Assembly (NCBI GenBank): GCA_035533295.1
Contig: DATLUA010000017.1
Coordinates: 1-64,000, forward strand
Length of the DNA stretch: 64,000 bases
Reading direction: 5' to 3'
Source of the DNA: JAGWJU01 sp035533295
GTDB lineage: Bacteria > Elusimicrobiota > Elusimicrobia > UBA1565 > UBA9628
The position numbers were made by a program, and so were the translations under genes. Shown piece after piece: positions 8,010 through 19,316 of this stretch. The first letter of the stretch is position 1. Each line of letters starts with the position of its first letter. A model generated the notes under the pieces. That model searched no databases, was not told the DNA's origin, and saw only the letters and a program-made list of their open reading frames with translations.

Positions 8010-10902
<2,893 letters not shown>

Positions 10903-11520
10903 CCCGTCCTTGACCGGGCCCATCCTGGACGCTCCGGGACAGATGGGCTTGGACGAGGCCGTGCTCGACTTGTCCGCGCCCCACGACGCGGTGCTGCGCT
11001 TCTACCGCTGGGACGGCCCCGCCATTACCTTCGGCTACGGCCAACAGCGCGCGCACGCGGTGCAGCTCTCCGCGGCGCGGGGATTTCTGCCCCGGCCGCC
11101 GGTGCGCCGCCCGACCGGCGGAGGCGTGGTCTTCCACGATGGAGACGTGACCTTCTCGCTGGTTTTCCGCTGGGATCGATTGTCCTCCCCTTTGGTCGTC
11201 TACCAGAGCCTGCACGCGGCCCTGGCCTCGGCCCTGCGCCTGGCGGGCGGGCCCGCCGCGCTCTGGGAGGGCCAAGCCCCCGAGTTCCCGCTGCAAAAAG
11301 CCTGCTTCGCCGCGCCGTCCCCCGCCGATTTGGTCGACCAGGCGGGCCGCAAAGTTTTGGGCGGAGCCCTGCGCAAGCGGCGCGGCCGCGGGCTCTACCA
11401 GGCCTCGCTGCGCCAGGAATTTTTCTCCGCGCCCCGGCAGGAGTTGGAAGCCCTTGTCGCCCGGGCCCTGGGCTCGCTTTGGGAGAGGCCACCCGTTCCC
11501 GAACTGCCCTCCGATTGGAT

Positions 11521-13188
11521 ATGGGCCGGGCGGACCCTGGCCGAAAAATACCGGAGCGAATCCTGGAACGCCAAGAGGTAAGCCCCACCGCCCTGGGCTT
11601 GGTCATTGTTCTCGCCTTCGTCGCCTTCGCCTATATCCCTTTCATGGGCAAGGCCTACCACATGGATGAGCCTGCGTTCTTGGCGCCGGCCTTCCATATT
11701 CTCCGCGATCCCCTGCACCCCTTGGCCTTCGACATCAACTGGTACGGACGGAAGGTCCCGCAATTTAAAATCAACAACCAGCCGCCGCTCTTCCCCTACC
11801 TTCTGGCCCTGGCGCTTAAATGCACGGGCGGCCGGGAATTCGCCACGCGGCTTTTTTTCCTGCCCTTCGACTGGCTGGCCGCGGCCTCGCTCTTTCTTCT
11901 GGCCGGAAAATTCCTGAAAAAGCCGCTGTGGCCCACGTTGGTCGTCCTGGCCTCGCCCGGCTATCTCATCGCATTCAATCTTCTCTATCCGGACAAAGTC
12001 GCCGCCGCCCTGGGCTTTTTCGGCCTTTACGCCTGGACCAAGGGCCTTGATGAAAAAAAATCGGCGTGGCAAAGCCTGGCCCTGGCCTCGCTGGGTCTGG
12101 CGATTTTCTCCAAATACATCGCCGTCGTATTCCTGGTCCCCGCCGCGGTCTACGCGCTTTGGCGCCGGCACCCCTTGAAAAAAACCTTGGCCGTCGGGGC
12201 GGCGCTCATCCCCGTAGGACTCTATTTGTCCCTAAACCTCCTGCGCGGCGGCTCCGCTTTCCATTCGGCCTGGAACACGACGAGGCAAGGCCTCTCCACG
12301 GGTTGGGCGCACCGCTGGCGCGCGGCTCTGGCTTTTACGGGCGGCTTGGCCGCGACCGCGGCGCTTTGGCCATTTTTAGCTTTTGGGCCGCGCAAGAAAA
12401 CCGCCGCGGCGGCCGCGGCGGCCGCGATTTTTCTTTTTCTTCCCCTTTGGGACCACGGCGCGGCTCCGGCGCTTCTTGACCGAACCCTGGGAACGGCCAT
12501 GGCCTTTGCGGCCATCTACGGCCTCTGCGTCATTTTCACGGCCGAGGACAAGCCCGCGGGTTGGGAGCTCTGGGCGCCCTGGATTGCCGCTGTCTTCATC
12601 ATGGAATCCTTCGTCTACTGGTCGGTCATCGCCCGCAGCGTCGCGCTGCTCCTTCCGCCCTTGGCTTTCGCTTCGGCCTCGGCCCTGGAAAAGCGCCTGG
12701 GTCCTAAAAGATTGGCCGGACTCTACGCCGCCAGCTTCGCGGTCATTTTGGCCCTGAGCCTGTCCCTGGCTTGGGTGGATGACTGCTACGCCGACGCGCA
12801 AAGGCAGGCCGTGCGCGTCGCCCGCCAACTCTTGCCCCAAGGCGGACGGCTTTGGATCAGCGGCCACTGGGGCCTGCAGTACTACGCGGAGCAGGCGGGC
12901 GGCCGCGAGCTCGACGCCTCGCGCGGCGGTTGGGACCAAGTCCGGCCCGGCGACGTCGTGCTCTGGAGCCAGGTCAACACGAATCAGCTTCTGCCCGACC
13001 GGCGCTTCCTCATCGACGCCAAGCAGATCGACTGGAAAAACCCGCTGCCCCTGCGCCTGATGAGCGGACCCGGCGGCGAGGCCGGGTTTTACTCGAGCGT
13101 CTACGGTTTTTTGCCCTATTCATTTAGCCGCGCGCCGCTCGACGAATTTTTCTTCGCCAAAATCCTGCCGCAAAAGCGCCGGCGCTAA
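11521..13188 (+). CDS. GT39-like multi-spanning glycosyltransferase
   Basis: An integral membrane protein of about 555 residues with some ten hydrophobic segments. After the first helix comes HMDEPAFLAPAFHIL, the acidic DE motif in the first periplasmic loop typical of the PMT/ArnT (GT39/GT83) superfamily, which uses polyprenyl-phosphate sugars. The C-terminal third is a soluble domain (DQVRPGDVVLWSQVNTNQLL). The ATG at 11521 gives a 61-nt overlap with the lipoate ligase; an ATG at 11479 is also in frame. The first helix starts right after the ligase stop, so the true start must be inside that gene. Acceptor unknown. Confidence 0.72.
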   Translation: MGRADPGRKIPERILERQEVSPTALGLVIVLAFVAFAYIPFMGKAYHMDEPAFLAPAFHILRDPLHPLAFDINWYGRKVPQFKINNQPPLFPYLLALALKCTGGREFATRLFFLPFDWLAAASLFLLAGKFLKKPLWPTLVVLASPGYLIAFNLLYPDKVAAALGFFGLYAWTKGLDEKKSAWQSLALASLGLAIFSKYIAVVFLVPAAVYALWRRHPLKKTLAVGAALIPVGLYLSLNLLRGGSAFHSAWNTTRQGLSTGWAHRWRAALAFTGGLAATAALWPFLAFGPRKKTAAAAAAAAIFLFLPLWDHGAAPALLDRTLGTAMAFAAIYGLCVIFTAEDKPAGWELWAPWIAAVFIMESFVYWSVIARSVALLLPPLAFASASALEKRLGPKRLAGLYAASFAVILALSLSLAWVDDCYADAQRQAVRVARQLLPQGGRLWISGHWGLQYYAEQAGGRELDASRGGWDQVRPGDVVLWSQVNTNQLLPDRRFLIDAKQIDWKNPLPLRLMSGPGGEAGFYSSVYGFLPYSFSRAPLDEFFFAKILPQKRRR

Positions 13189-13249
13189 AACCGCCGCGGC
13201 TAAAGAGCGAGAAAATTGCGGCAACTTTTTGGTATAACCCCTTCTCCCG

Positions 13250-14161
13250 ATGACGGCCGCCATGGCTCTTGAGAACGTCGCGTGCAACCTGTGCGGATCC
13301 AGGCGCTTTAAAACGCTCCGCGACCGGCCCTACGCCTCGTCGAATAGCTCCGACTGCGCCGCCACCACGGATCAGTACCAGGCCTATGGGCGCATCGTGC
13401 GCTGCCAAGACTGCGGCCTGGTCTTCACCAACCCGCGCCCCGGGGCCGCGGATTTATTATCCGGCTACTCCGGCTGCACGGACCAAACCTATCTGACCGA
13501 GGCCTCCAGCCGCTCCATCAACGCCCATTTCAGCCTCAATACGATTAGGCGTTTTGCCAAAGGCGGGCGGCTGCTTGAAATCGGAGCCTCGACGGGCTGC
13601 TTCCTCAACGCCGCGCGCGTCGACTTCGAGGTCGTGGGCCTGGAGCCCTCGCAATGGGCCTGCCGCGTCGCCCGCGAGCGCTTTCGCCTCGAATGCTACG
13701 CCGAAGGCATCCAAGCCACGACGCGCTTCGCCCCGGCTTCCTTCGACGTCGTCGCGCTTATCGACGTCATCGAGCATCTTCCCGACCCGGCGGCGGCCGT
13801 GCGCAAGGCGGCCGAGCTGCTGCGGCCGGGAGGGCTCCTCTACGTCGTCACGCCCGATATCGAGAGCTTTTCCTCGAAAATCCTGGGCGGATATTGGTGG
13901 GGCCTGCGCCCAGCCCACATCTATTACTTCAGCGCAAAGACCCTGGGCCGGCTTCTGGCGCAATCCGGCTTCGAGGTTGTTTTGAACAAATCCTTCGGCC
14001 GGATCTTTACCTGGGGGTATTGGGCCAGCCGCCTGCGCCACTATCCCCGCTGGCTCTACGCGGGAACGCTCCGGATCATCGCGCGCCTGGACATCGAGCG
14101 GAAATTCGTCTACTTCGATACCCGTGACTCCATGGAAATCTGCGCCGTGAAAAGATCATGA
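13250..14161 (+). CDS. Class I SAM methyltransferase with zinc-ribbon N-terminus
   Basis: A 303-residue SAM-dependent methyltransferase. The N-terminus carries a zinc-ribbon type pair, CNLCG near residue 12 and CQDCGLVFTNPRP near residue 50. Motif I is LLEIGASTGCFL near residue 105, with post-motifs VGLEPS and FDVVALIDVIEHLPDP. This architecture is common among methyltransferases acting on sugars or polyketide-like substrates, and the upstream glycosyltransferase makes a glycan substrate plausible. ATG at 13250; a second at 13262 begins MALENVACNLC. A TATAAC (13233-13238) lies 11 nt upstream. Confidence 0.85.
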   Translation: MTAAMALENVACNLCGSRRFKTLRDRPYASSNSSDCAATTDQYQAYGRIVRCQDCGLVFTNPRPGAADLLSGYSGCTDQTYLTEASSRSINAHFSLNTIRRFAKGGRLLEIGASTGCFLNAARVDFEVVGLEPSQWACRVARERFRLECYAEGIQATTRFAPASFDVVALIDVIEHLPDPAAAVRKAAELLRPGGLLYVVTPDIESFSSKILGGYWWGLRPAHIYYFSAKTLGRLLAQSGFEVVLNKSFGRIFTWGYWASRLRHYPRWLYAGTLRIIARLDIERKFVYFDTRDSMEICAVKRS

Positions 14162-14241
14162 CCCGGCCTCGCCGTCGCGGCTATTGAACGGCCGCCGCGC
14201 TTATTGTTTAATCCCTAAATCACTGGAGCAGGAGCCACCTC

Positions 14242-14649
14242 ATGAGCGATGAATCCGCGAAGACCGCCGAGAAGCTGGTGCTCATCGTCGATGACGACGA
14301 GAGCATCATCGACTTGATGGAGCACGTGGTCCGCAAGGAAGGCTTCCGCACCGACCGGGCCGTCGACGGCCAGGAGGCGCTGACCAAGGCCCAGGCCTTG
14401 AAACCGGACTTGATCCTGCTCGACTTTTTGCTGCCCAGCATGGACGGCCACGCCGTGGTCCGCGCCCTGCGCGAATCCGGCCACGGCGGCATCCCCATCA
14501 TCGCCGTGACCGGCCAGCACTTGGACCCCGAGCGCCAAGCCGCCCTGCGCCGCGAGCCCGCGGTCAAGGATTTCCTGCAAAAGCCCCTGCGCACCGCGGT
14601 TCTGGCCGAGGCCGTGCGCAAGGTCCTGGGAGCCAAGACCGGGGCATGA
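14242..14649 (+). CDS. Single-domain response regulator (receiver)
   Basis: A 135-residue CheY-like receiver with no output domain. Acidic pocket VDDDE (residues 15-19), phosphoacceptor Asp in LILLDFLLPSMDG near residue 57, T in IIAVTG, and the conserved lysine in FLQKPL near residue 113. It must act through protein contacts or as a phosphorelay intermediate, as there is no histidine kinase in the window. The start is supported by GCAGGAGCC. It overlaps the next gene by 4 nt (ATGA). Confidence 0.95.
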   Translation: MSDESAKTAEKLVLIVDDDESIIDLMEHVVRKEGFRTDRAVDGQEALTKAQALKPDLILLDFLLPSMDGHAVVRALRESGHGGIPIIAVTGQHLDPERQAALRREPAVKDFLQKPLRTAVLAEAVRKVLGAKTGA

Positions 14650-15104
14650 GCCGGCCCCTGCGCGCCGCGGCCGCGGCCCTTCTCTGCCTCGCCGCGGTCT
14701 ACGCCCTGGTCCGCGTCGACTTGGACCTGCGCGCGCGCGCGGCCTACCAAGAGGGCGAGAAGTATCTGCTCTGGGCCCAAAACCCCGCGCTCAAGAAATC
14801 CTACTACGACGGAGAGCTGGCCCGGCAGGAGGCCGCGCTGCAAAAGCAGTACCGCGCCGGAAGCCTCGGCGCCGACGAGCTCAAGCAGAAAATGGAGCTC
14901 GCGCAAATCCGGCGCGACCAGGCCGTGGCCGAGAGTTCGCTCAAGTACGCCTACGTCTGGTTCGAAACCGGCGCCGAGCTTTTCTCTCCGCCGGAAAACC
15001 GCTGGACCAAGCTGTGCCGCCGGGAGATGCCCAAGGCCAAGGCGCTTTGGGAAAAGCAGCTCCAAGCGGAAAAAATCCCCTACAAAGACTACATGCTGGA
15101 GTAG
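14646..15104 (+). CDS. Membrane-anchored alpha-helical protein, unknown
   Basis: 152 residues: one N-terminal hydrophobic segment (LRAAAAALLCLAAVYALV) as a signal anchor, then a charged helical body rich in Gln/Glu/Lys/Ala, with coiled-coil character around residues 50-95 (ELARQEAALQKQYRAG, ELKQKMELAQIRRDQ), ending KIPYKDYMLE. Coupled to the receiver gene by an ATGA overlap and followed after 3 nt by a metalloprotease-like gene. Not recognised. The context suggests a signalling or membrane-proteolysis unit. Confidence 0.7.
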   Translation: MSRPLRAAAAALLCLAAVYALVRVDLDLRARAAYQEGEKYLLWAQNPALKKSYYDGELARQEAALQKQYRAGSLGADELKQKMELAQIRRDQAVAESSLKYAYVWFETGAELFSPPENRWTKLCRREMPKAKALWEKQLQAEKIPYKDYMLE

Positions 15105-15107
15105 CCG

Positions 15108-15827
15108 GTGGTCCCCTGGATCATCGGAGCCGCCCTAGCCCCTTTCGCCGCGGCGCTTCTGGCCCTGGCGCTCAAGTCCCTCTTCCTGGCCGCCGGCCGC
15201 TCCGGCGCCGCCATGCCGTTCTTCGCCGGCTTCGCGCTCGCTGCCCTGGCCTGGCTCGCGGCGCGCTTTTTTCCACCCCAAGGCCGGGCCGCGCGGACAT
15301 TCGACGCGGCCCAGCGGCGCGTCTACATTTTCGGCCACGAGCTGTCCCACGCGCTCGCCGCGTGGCTCTCTGGAGCCAGCATTTTCTCCTTCCGCGTCGG
15401 CCGGCGCTCCGGCCACGTCGATTTAGACAAGAGCAACGCGCTCATCGCCCTGGCGCCCTACTGCCTGCCGGTCTACACCGCCGCGGGCCTGCTGGCCTGG
15501 CGCGCCGCGCTGGCCTTTAAGCCCGGCCTTCCCGCGGCGCCCTTTCTGGCGTTCTTGGGCCTCACCCTCGCTTTCCACCTCACCAAGACTTTGGAGTACG
15601 TCTGGGACTTGTCCCAGCCGGACTTGAAGGCCGCGGGCGGCGTGGTCTTTTCGCTCTCCGCCATCGCCGCGGCCAACGGCCTGGTCGTGCTGGGCTTGGC
15701 CGCAGCGCTGTTCCCGCGCTCGGTGTTCTTTCTCGCGGCCGTGCGCGCGTCCTGGTCCTGGGAGGCGCGCTTCTGGACGGGCGCCGCGGCGATGGGGCGC
15801 CGGGCCTGGAGGACGCTGCGCGCATGA
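15108..15827 (+). CDS. M50-like membrane metalloprotease homologue
   Basis: 239 residues, GTG start, about six membrane segments. YIFGHELSHALAAWLSGASI near residue 78 is an HExxH in a hydrophobic helix, as in site-2-protease-like M50B proteins. A second motif, the usual third zinc ligand (NxxPxxxLDG), is not clear. DLSQPDLKAAGG near residue 170 is the best candidate, so activity is uncertain. It overlaps the downstream lipid kinase by 4 nt. Confidence 0.65.
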   Translation: MVPWIIGAALAPFAAALLALALKSLFLAAGRSGAAMPFFAGFALAALAWLAARFFPPQGRAARTFDAAQRRVYIFGHELSHALAAWLSGASIFSFRVGRRSGHVDLDKSNALIALAPYCLPVYTAAGLLAWRAALAFKPGLPAAPFLAFLGLTLAFHLTKTLEYVWDLSQPDLKAAGGVVFSLSAIAAANGLVVLGLAAALFPRSVFFLAAVRASWSWEARFWTGAAAMGRRAWRTLRA

Positions 15828-16417
15828 GAAGCGCCGCGGTCCTGCGCGAGCTGCCGCGCAAAATCTTCCACGTCCTCTCGCTGCTCTATTACGTCCTCTA
15901 CCGCGCTCTGGGCTTGAAGCGCACGATTTTCTGGATGGCGCTCTGGACGCTGGCGGTCGGCGCGGCCGAGGTCGCGCGGCTCTTTTTTCCGGCGTGGAAC
16001 CGCCTCATCCTGGGACCCTTCTCCGGCATCGCCCGCCCCGAGGAGAAAAACCGCGTCAGCGGGCTCTTCCACACGACTTTGGGGAGCTTCATGCTCTTCG
16101 TCGTCTTCGGCAAAAACCCCAAGGCCGTGGCCTTCGCTCTGGGCTGCGCCGCCTTGGGCGACGCGGCCGCGGCCCTGGGAGGCAAGGCCTTGGGCCGGCG
16201 CCGCATCGGCCCGGGCAAGACCCTGGAGGGAAGCCTCTCCTGCCTGGCCGTCTGCGCGGGCGTGGGACTGTTCCTGGGCCTGGGCTGGGCGCCTTCCCTT
16301 TTAGCCGCGGCCGCGGCGACCGCGGTTGAGTACGCCCCGGTCACGTCCTGGTTCAACGACAACCTCTGGATGCCGCTGGTCGCCGCCGGCGCGCTCCAAC
16401 TAGCGCTGCGAAAATAG
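15824..16417 (+). CDS. CTP-dependent lipid kinase (SEC59/DGK1/VTE5 family)
   Basis: 197 residues, membrane-embedded. Family signature: RKIFH near residue 12, RPEEKNRVSGLFHTTLG near residue 66, LGDAAAALGGKALGRRRIG near residue 110, then KTLEGS. These match the CTP-using kinases of dolichol, phytol and diacylglycerol. Polyprenol, undecaprenol or diacylglycerol is the likely acceptor; the sequence does not decide. It is the last gene of the ATGA-coupled set that starts with the receiver at 14242. Confidence 0.82.
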   Translation: MRSAAVLRELPRKIFHVLSLLYYVLYRALGLKRTIFWMALWTLAVGAAEVARLFFPAWNRLILGPFSGIARPEEKNRVSGLFHTTLGSFMLFVVFGKNPKAVAFALGCAALGDAAAALGGKALGRRRIGPGKTLEGSLSCLAVCAGVGLFLGLGWAPSLLAAAAATAVEYAPVTSWFNDNLWMPLVAAGALQLALRK

Positions 16418-16418
16418 C

Positions 16419-16424
16419 TAAAAT
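16419..16424 (+). promoter_or_regulatory. -10 box TAAAAT, near-leaderless
   Basis: TAAAAT lies immediately after the lipid kinase stop and 7 nt before the ATG at 16432, giving the AsmA-like gene its own start point. Confidence 0.5.
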
Positions 16425-16431
16425 CCCCATC

Positions 16432-18681
16432 ATGCGGGAGCCCGGCGAGAGACGAAATTTTCGTTTCGCCTGGCGCGTCGCCATCCTGCTGGCCAACGGC
16501 TTGGGCCTCATCTTCCTGGCCCTGCTCCTGCTGCTCGCGGCCGCGGCCTACGTGGTCTTTCCCCGCGTGGCGGGCTCCTCCCAGGTCCGGGCGCTGCTGG
16601 CCCAGCGCCTGGAGGACACCCTGCACCGCCCGGCCTCCATCGGCCGGGTGGTCGTCGCGCCCCAGGGCATCAAGATTTCCGCCGTAAAAATCGCCAACGA
16701 GCTTCCCGGCGAGGGCGACCTCCTGGACGGCGAGAGCGCGGTCGTGACCATCAAGCTGCTGCCGCTGCTGCGCCGCCGCCTGGAGATAAAGACCGTGCGC
16801 ATCCTTCATCCCGTCATCCGCCTGGTGCGCGAGAAAGACGGGAGCTGGAGCTTCTCGGACATTTTCCATTCCACGGCTCCGGCGCGCGCGCCCAAACCGC
16901 TTTTTTTCTCCATGCCGATCTCGCTCTACGCGGAGAAAACCGTCATCCATAACGCGGACGTCATCATCGACGACCGCTACCGCAAGCGCACCATCACTTT
17001 CAGCGGCCTGGACATGACCATTAGAAAGCCGGACGCCCAAACGCCCTTCCCCTTCACGGCGTCGTTCACCAACTCCTTCCAGTTCAAGAACCGCAAAATC
17101 ACGGCGGACTGCGCGCTCTCGGGAACCGTCTCCCTGGCCGGGCTCCATCTCGCCTCGGCCACGGCGTTCGCCGACGCGGCCTCGGTCAAGGTCGACGGCT
17201 CGGTCTTCAACGGCACCCTGTCCCTGCGCGATTTCCTGCATCCCTCCGTCCGGGGAAATTTCCTCGCCCCGGCCTTAAGCCAATCCTGGCTCTCGGCCCA
17301 GACCGGCCGGTCCGCGGCATTCCCGTGGCCGCAGAGCCGCTGGAGCTTCGCGCTGGAATTTCCCTCGGCGGGCCTGATGCGCGTGCCGGAGCTGGACATG
17401 ACCGCCCAGGCCTTCTCCGCCCAGGCCTCGGGCACGGTCGACTTCTCCTCCGCGCCTTTTAGCCTGCAGGCCCAGGTCCGCGTCTCCTCCGCGCCCCTGC
17501 AGAACTTCTCGTTCCTGGCTTCGGGCATTTCCCGCGATCAAATCCGCGGCCAGATGCAGGCCGACGCGCGCATCAGCGGCCCCTGGAACCACCTGCGCGC
17601 GGACCAGGCGGACATGCGGCTGAAAAATTTCTCGGCGCGCTTTAATCCACTGACCGTCTCGGCCGGCCTGATCTCGATTTCCGCCGCGAAAAATTTCGCG
17701 GCATTCTCGCTCTCGGCCGAGCAGGGCTCGCTGCGCGCCCTGGGGCATTCCTTGACCGGCGCGTCCCTGCAGGCGAGCCTGGCCCGCAACCGCCTCGCGG
17801 TCCGGCGGCTGGCTTTCGATTGGGACGGAACCCGCGCGATTGCCAGCGGCAGCATCCAAAACATGGCGCGGCCGGACCGCATCTACCTGCGGGCGTGGTT
17901 TGGCCCGCTGCGCTGGGGCAACGCCCAGAAGCTCGCCGTCGACGTCGCCGCGTATTTCTCCAAGCTCCGGCGCGAGCGCTCCAAGGCGGCCCCGCCGTCT
18001 CCCGAGCGCCATTGGGTGGCCTTTTTCAAGTATCATATCCCGCGCCGCTTCCCGGCCACCTCCGGGCGCATCACGGTCTCGGAAGTTCAAGACAAGGATT
18101 TCTGGTTCAAGAACGCCTCGGTGATCTGGGACTTGAGCGGCGTGACGCCCCGGCTCAACACGGCCAGCGGGGAGGTGCGCCTGGGCCTGGGCCCGGGGCA
18201 CTTCGACAATTTGCAGTCCATCGTGGAGTCGAGCAAGTTCATGGAGGTGGCCTTTCTGCCCTACGTTTACATGCACAAGATGAACAGCTTCTCCGTGCTC
18301 TCCACCGCGACCGCCTACCCCGACACCTTCGACTTCAACCGCATCGGGGGCCAGTACAGCGCGCGCGACGGCATCGTGCGCACGCGTTTTTTTCACGTGG
18401 ACAGCCCGCAGCTCGCCGCCTTCGCCCGGGGCACGGCCGATTTCGCCAAGGAAACCGTGGACATGGAGGTCTTGACCCGGCTCTCGCACTACGACGCGCC
18501 GCTGCCGGAGTGGTGGGTGGACGAGTTGGGCCGCCCTGCCATCGGCTTCTGGGTCAAGGGCAGCCTGGACCACCCCACCATCGAGCCGCGGCTGCAGAAA
18601 ATGGGCGCGCATGAAATCGAGCAGGCTCTGGCCAAGGCCGAGGCCCGCGCCCGGCAGAGCCTTCGAGGAAACGGAAAATGA
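16432..18681 (+). CDS. AsmA-like envelope protein
   Basis: 749 residues. One N-terminal membrane helix (near residues 15-40) is followed by a long beta-rich periplasmic body. The N-terminal AsmA/DUF748-type repeat reads SIGRVVVAPQGIKISAVKI, then IRLVREKDGSWSFSDIF. The C-terminus has ARGTADFAKETVDMEV and VKGSLDHPTIEPRLQK, close to the AsmA_2/DUF3971 C-terminal pattern. AsmA-family proteins form long lipid-conducting bridges between inner and outer membranes, so this supports a diderm envelope. Own -10 box; 39 nt before pyrE. Confidence 0.82.
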   Translation: MREPGERRNFRFAWRVAILLANGLGLIFLALLLLLAAAAYVVFPRVAGSSQVRALLAQRLEDTLHRPASIGRVVVAPQGIKISAVKIANELPGEGDLLDGESAVVTIKLLPLLRRRLEIKTVRILHPVIRLVREKDGSWSFSDIFHSTAPARAPKPLFFSMPISLYAEKTVIHNADVIIDDRYRKRTITFSGLDMTIRKPDAQTPFPFTASFTNSFQFKNRKITADCALSGTVSLAGLHLASATAFADAASVKVDGSVFNGTLSLRDFLHPSVRGNFLAPALSQSWLSAQTGRSAAFPWPQSRWSFALEFPSAGLMRVPELDMTAQAFSAQASGTVDFSSAPFSLQAQVRVSSAPLQNFSFLASGISRDQIRGQMQADARISGPWNHLRADQADMRLKNFSARFNPLTVSAGLISISAAKNFAAFSLSAEQGSLRALGHSLTGASLQASLARNRLAVRRLAFDWDGTRAIASGSIQNMARPDRIYLRAWFGPLRWGNAQKLAVDVAAYFSKLRRERSKAAPPSPERHWVAFFKYHIPRRFPATSGRITVSEVQDKDFWFKNASVIWDLSGVTPRLNTASGEVRLGLGPGHFDNLQSIVESSKFMEVAFLPYVYMHKMNSFSVLSTATAYPDTFDFNRIGGQYSARDGIVRTRFFHVDSPQLAAFARGTADFAKETVDMEVLTRLSHYDAPLPEWWVDELGRPAIGFWVKGSLDHPTIEPRLQKMGAHEIEQALAKAEARARQSLRGNGK

Positions 18682-18720
18682 CGCGAGCGCCGGGAAACAG
18701 GAATTTAGGAGAATAGCGAC

Positions 18721-19314
18721 ATGGCAGCCATGAACAAGAGCGACGTCCTGGGAATTTTGCAGGAGCACGGCGCGGTGGTCCCGGGACATTTTCAAATGCC
18801 TTCCGGACTGCACAGCCCCATCTACATCCAGACCGCGATGGTCCTGCAGTATCCCCACGTCGCGCACAAAATCGCCCGGGCCCTGGCGGTTAAATTTCCG
18901 CAGGAGTGCGACGTGGTCGTCGCCCTGGGCACGTCCTCCATCATCCTGGGACAGGAGCTGGCCCGGGTCAAGAAGTGCCGCGCCATCTTCGCGGAAAAAA
19001 CCGGCGGCGCTTTGGCCCTGCGGCGGGACTTCAAGCTCGAGCGCGGGGAAAAGGCTCTCCTCATCCAGGACGTGCTGGCCAGCGGCGGGCTGGTCGCGGA
19101 GATGACGGCGCTGGCCCGGGCCCGCGGCGCCAAAACCCTCGGCGTGGGCGCGCTGGTGGACCGCTCCGAGGCGGCGCTGTGCCTGGACATCCCGGTGCGC
19201 GCTCTGGTCTCCTATCCCTTGGAGGCCAACCCGGAGAAGTCCTGCCCCCAATGCGCCTCGGGCGTGCCGCTGACCAAGGCGCGCCAAGCCCCCGGGCCGC
19301 AGGAAGGCGAATAG
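18721..19314 (+). CDS. pyrE: Orotate phosphoribosyltransferase
   Basis: 197 residues. Converts orotate and PRPP to OMP in pyrimidine synthesis. PRPP loop ALLIQDVLASGG near residue 117; SGLHSPIYIQTAMVLQYP near residue 28 is the OPRT N-terminal motif. The C-terminal CPQC near residue 180 is common in this subgroup. AGGAGAAT precedes the ATG. It is followed by purB after 2 nt. Another phosphoribosyltransferase specificity cannot be fully excluded. Confidence 0.85.
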   Translation: MAAMNKSDVLGILQEHGAVVPGHFQMPSGLHSPIYIQTAMVLQYPHVAHKIARALAVKFPQECDVVVALGTSSIILGQELARVKKCRAIFAEKTGGALALRRDFKLERGEKALLIQDVLASGGLVAEMTALARARGAKTLGVGALVDRSEAALCLDIPVRALVSYPLEANPEKSCPQCASGVPLTKARQAPGPQEGE

Positions 19315-19316
19315 CC

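Noticed and set aside
15898..17241. 447-residue minus-strand open frame
   Set aside because: Shadow of the lipid kinase and AsmA-like genes, both with recognised motifs.
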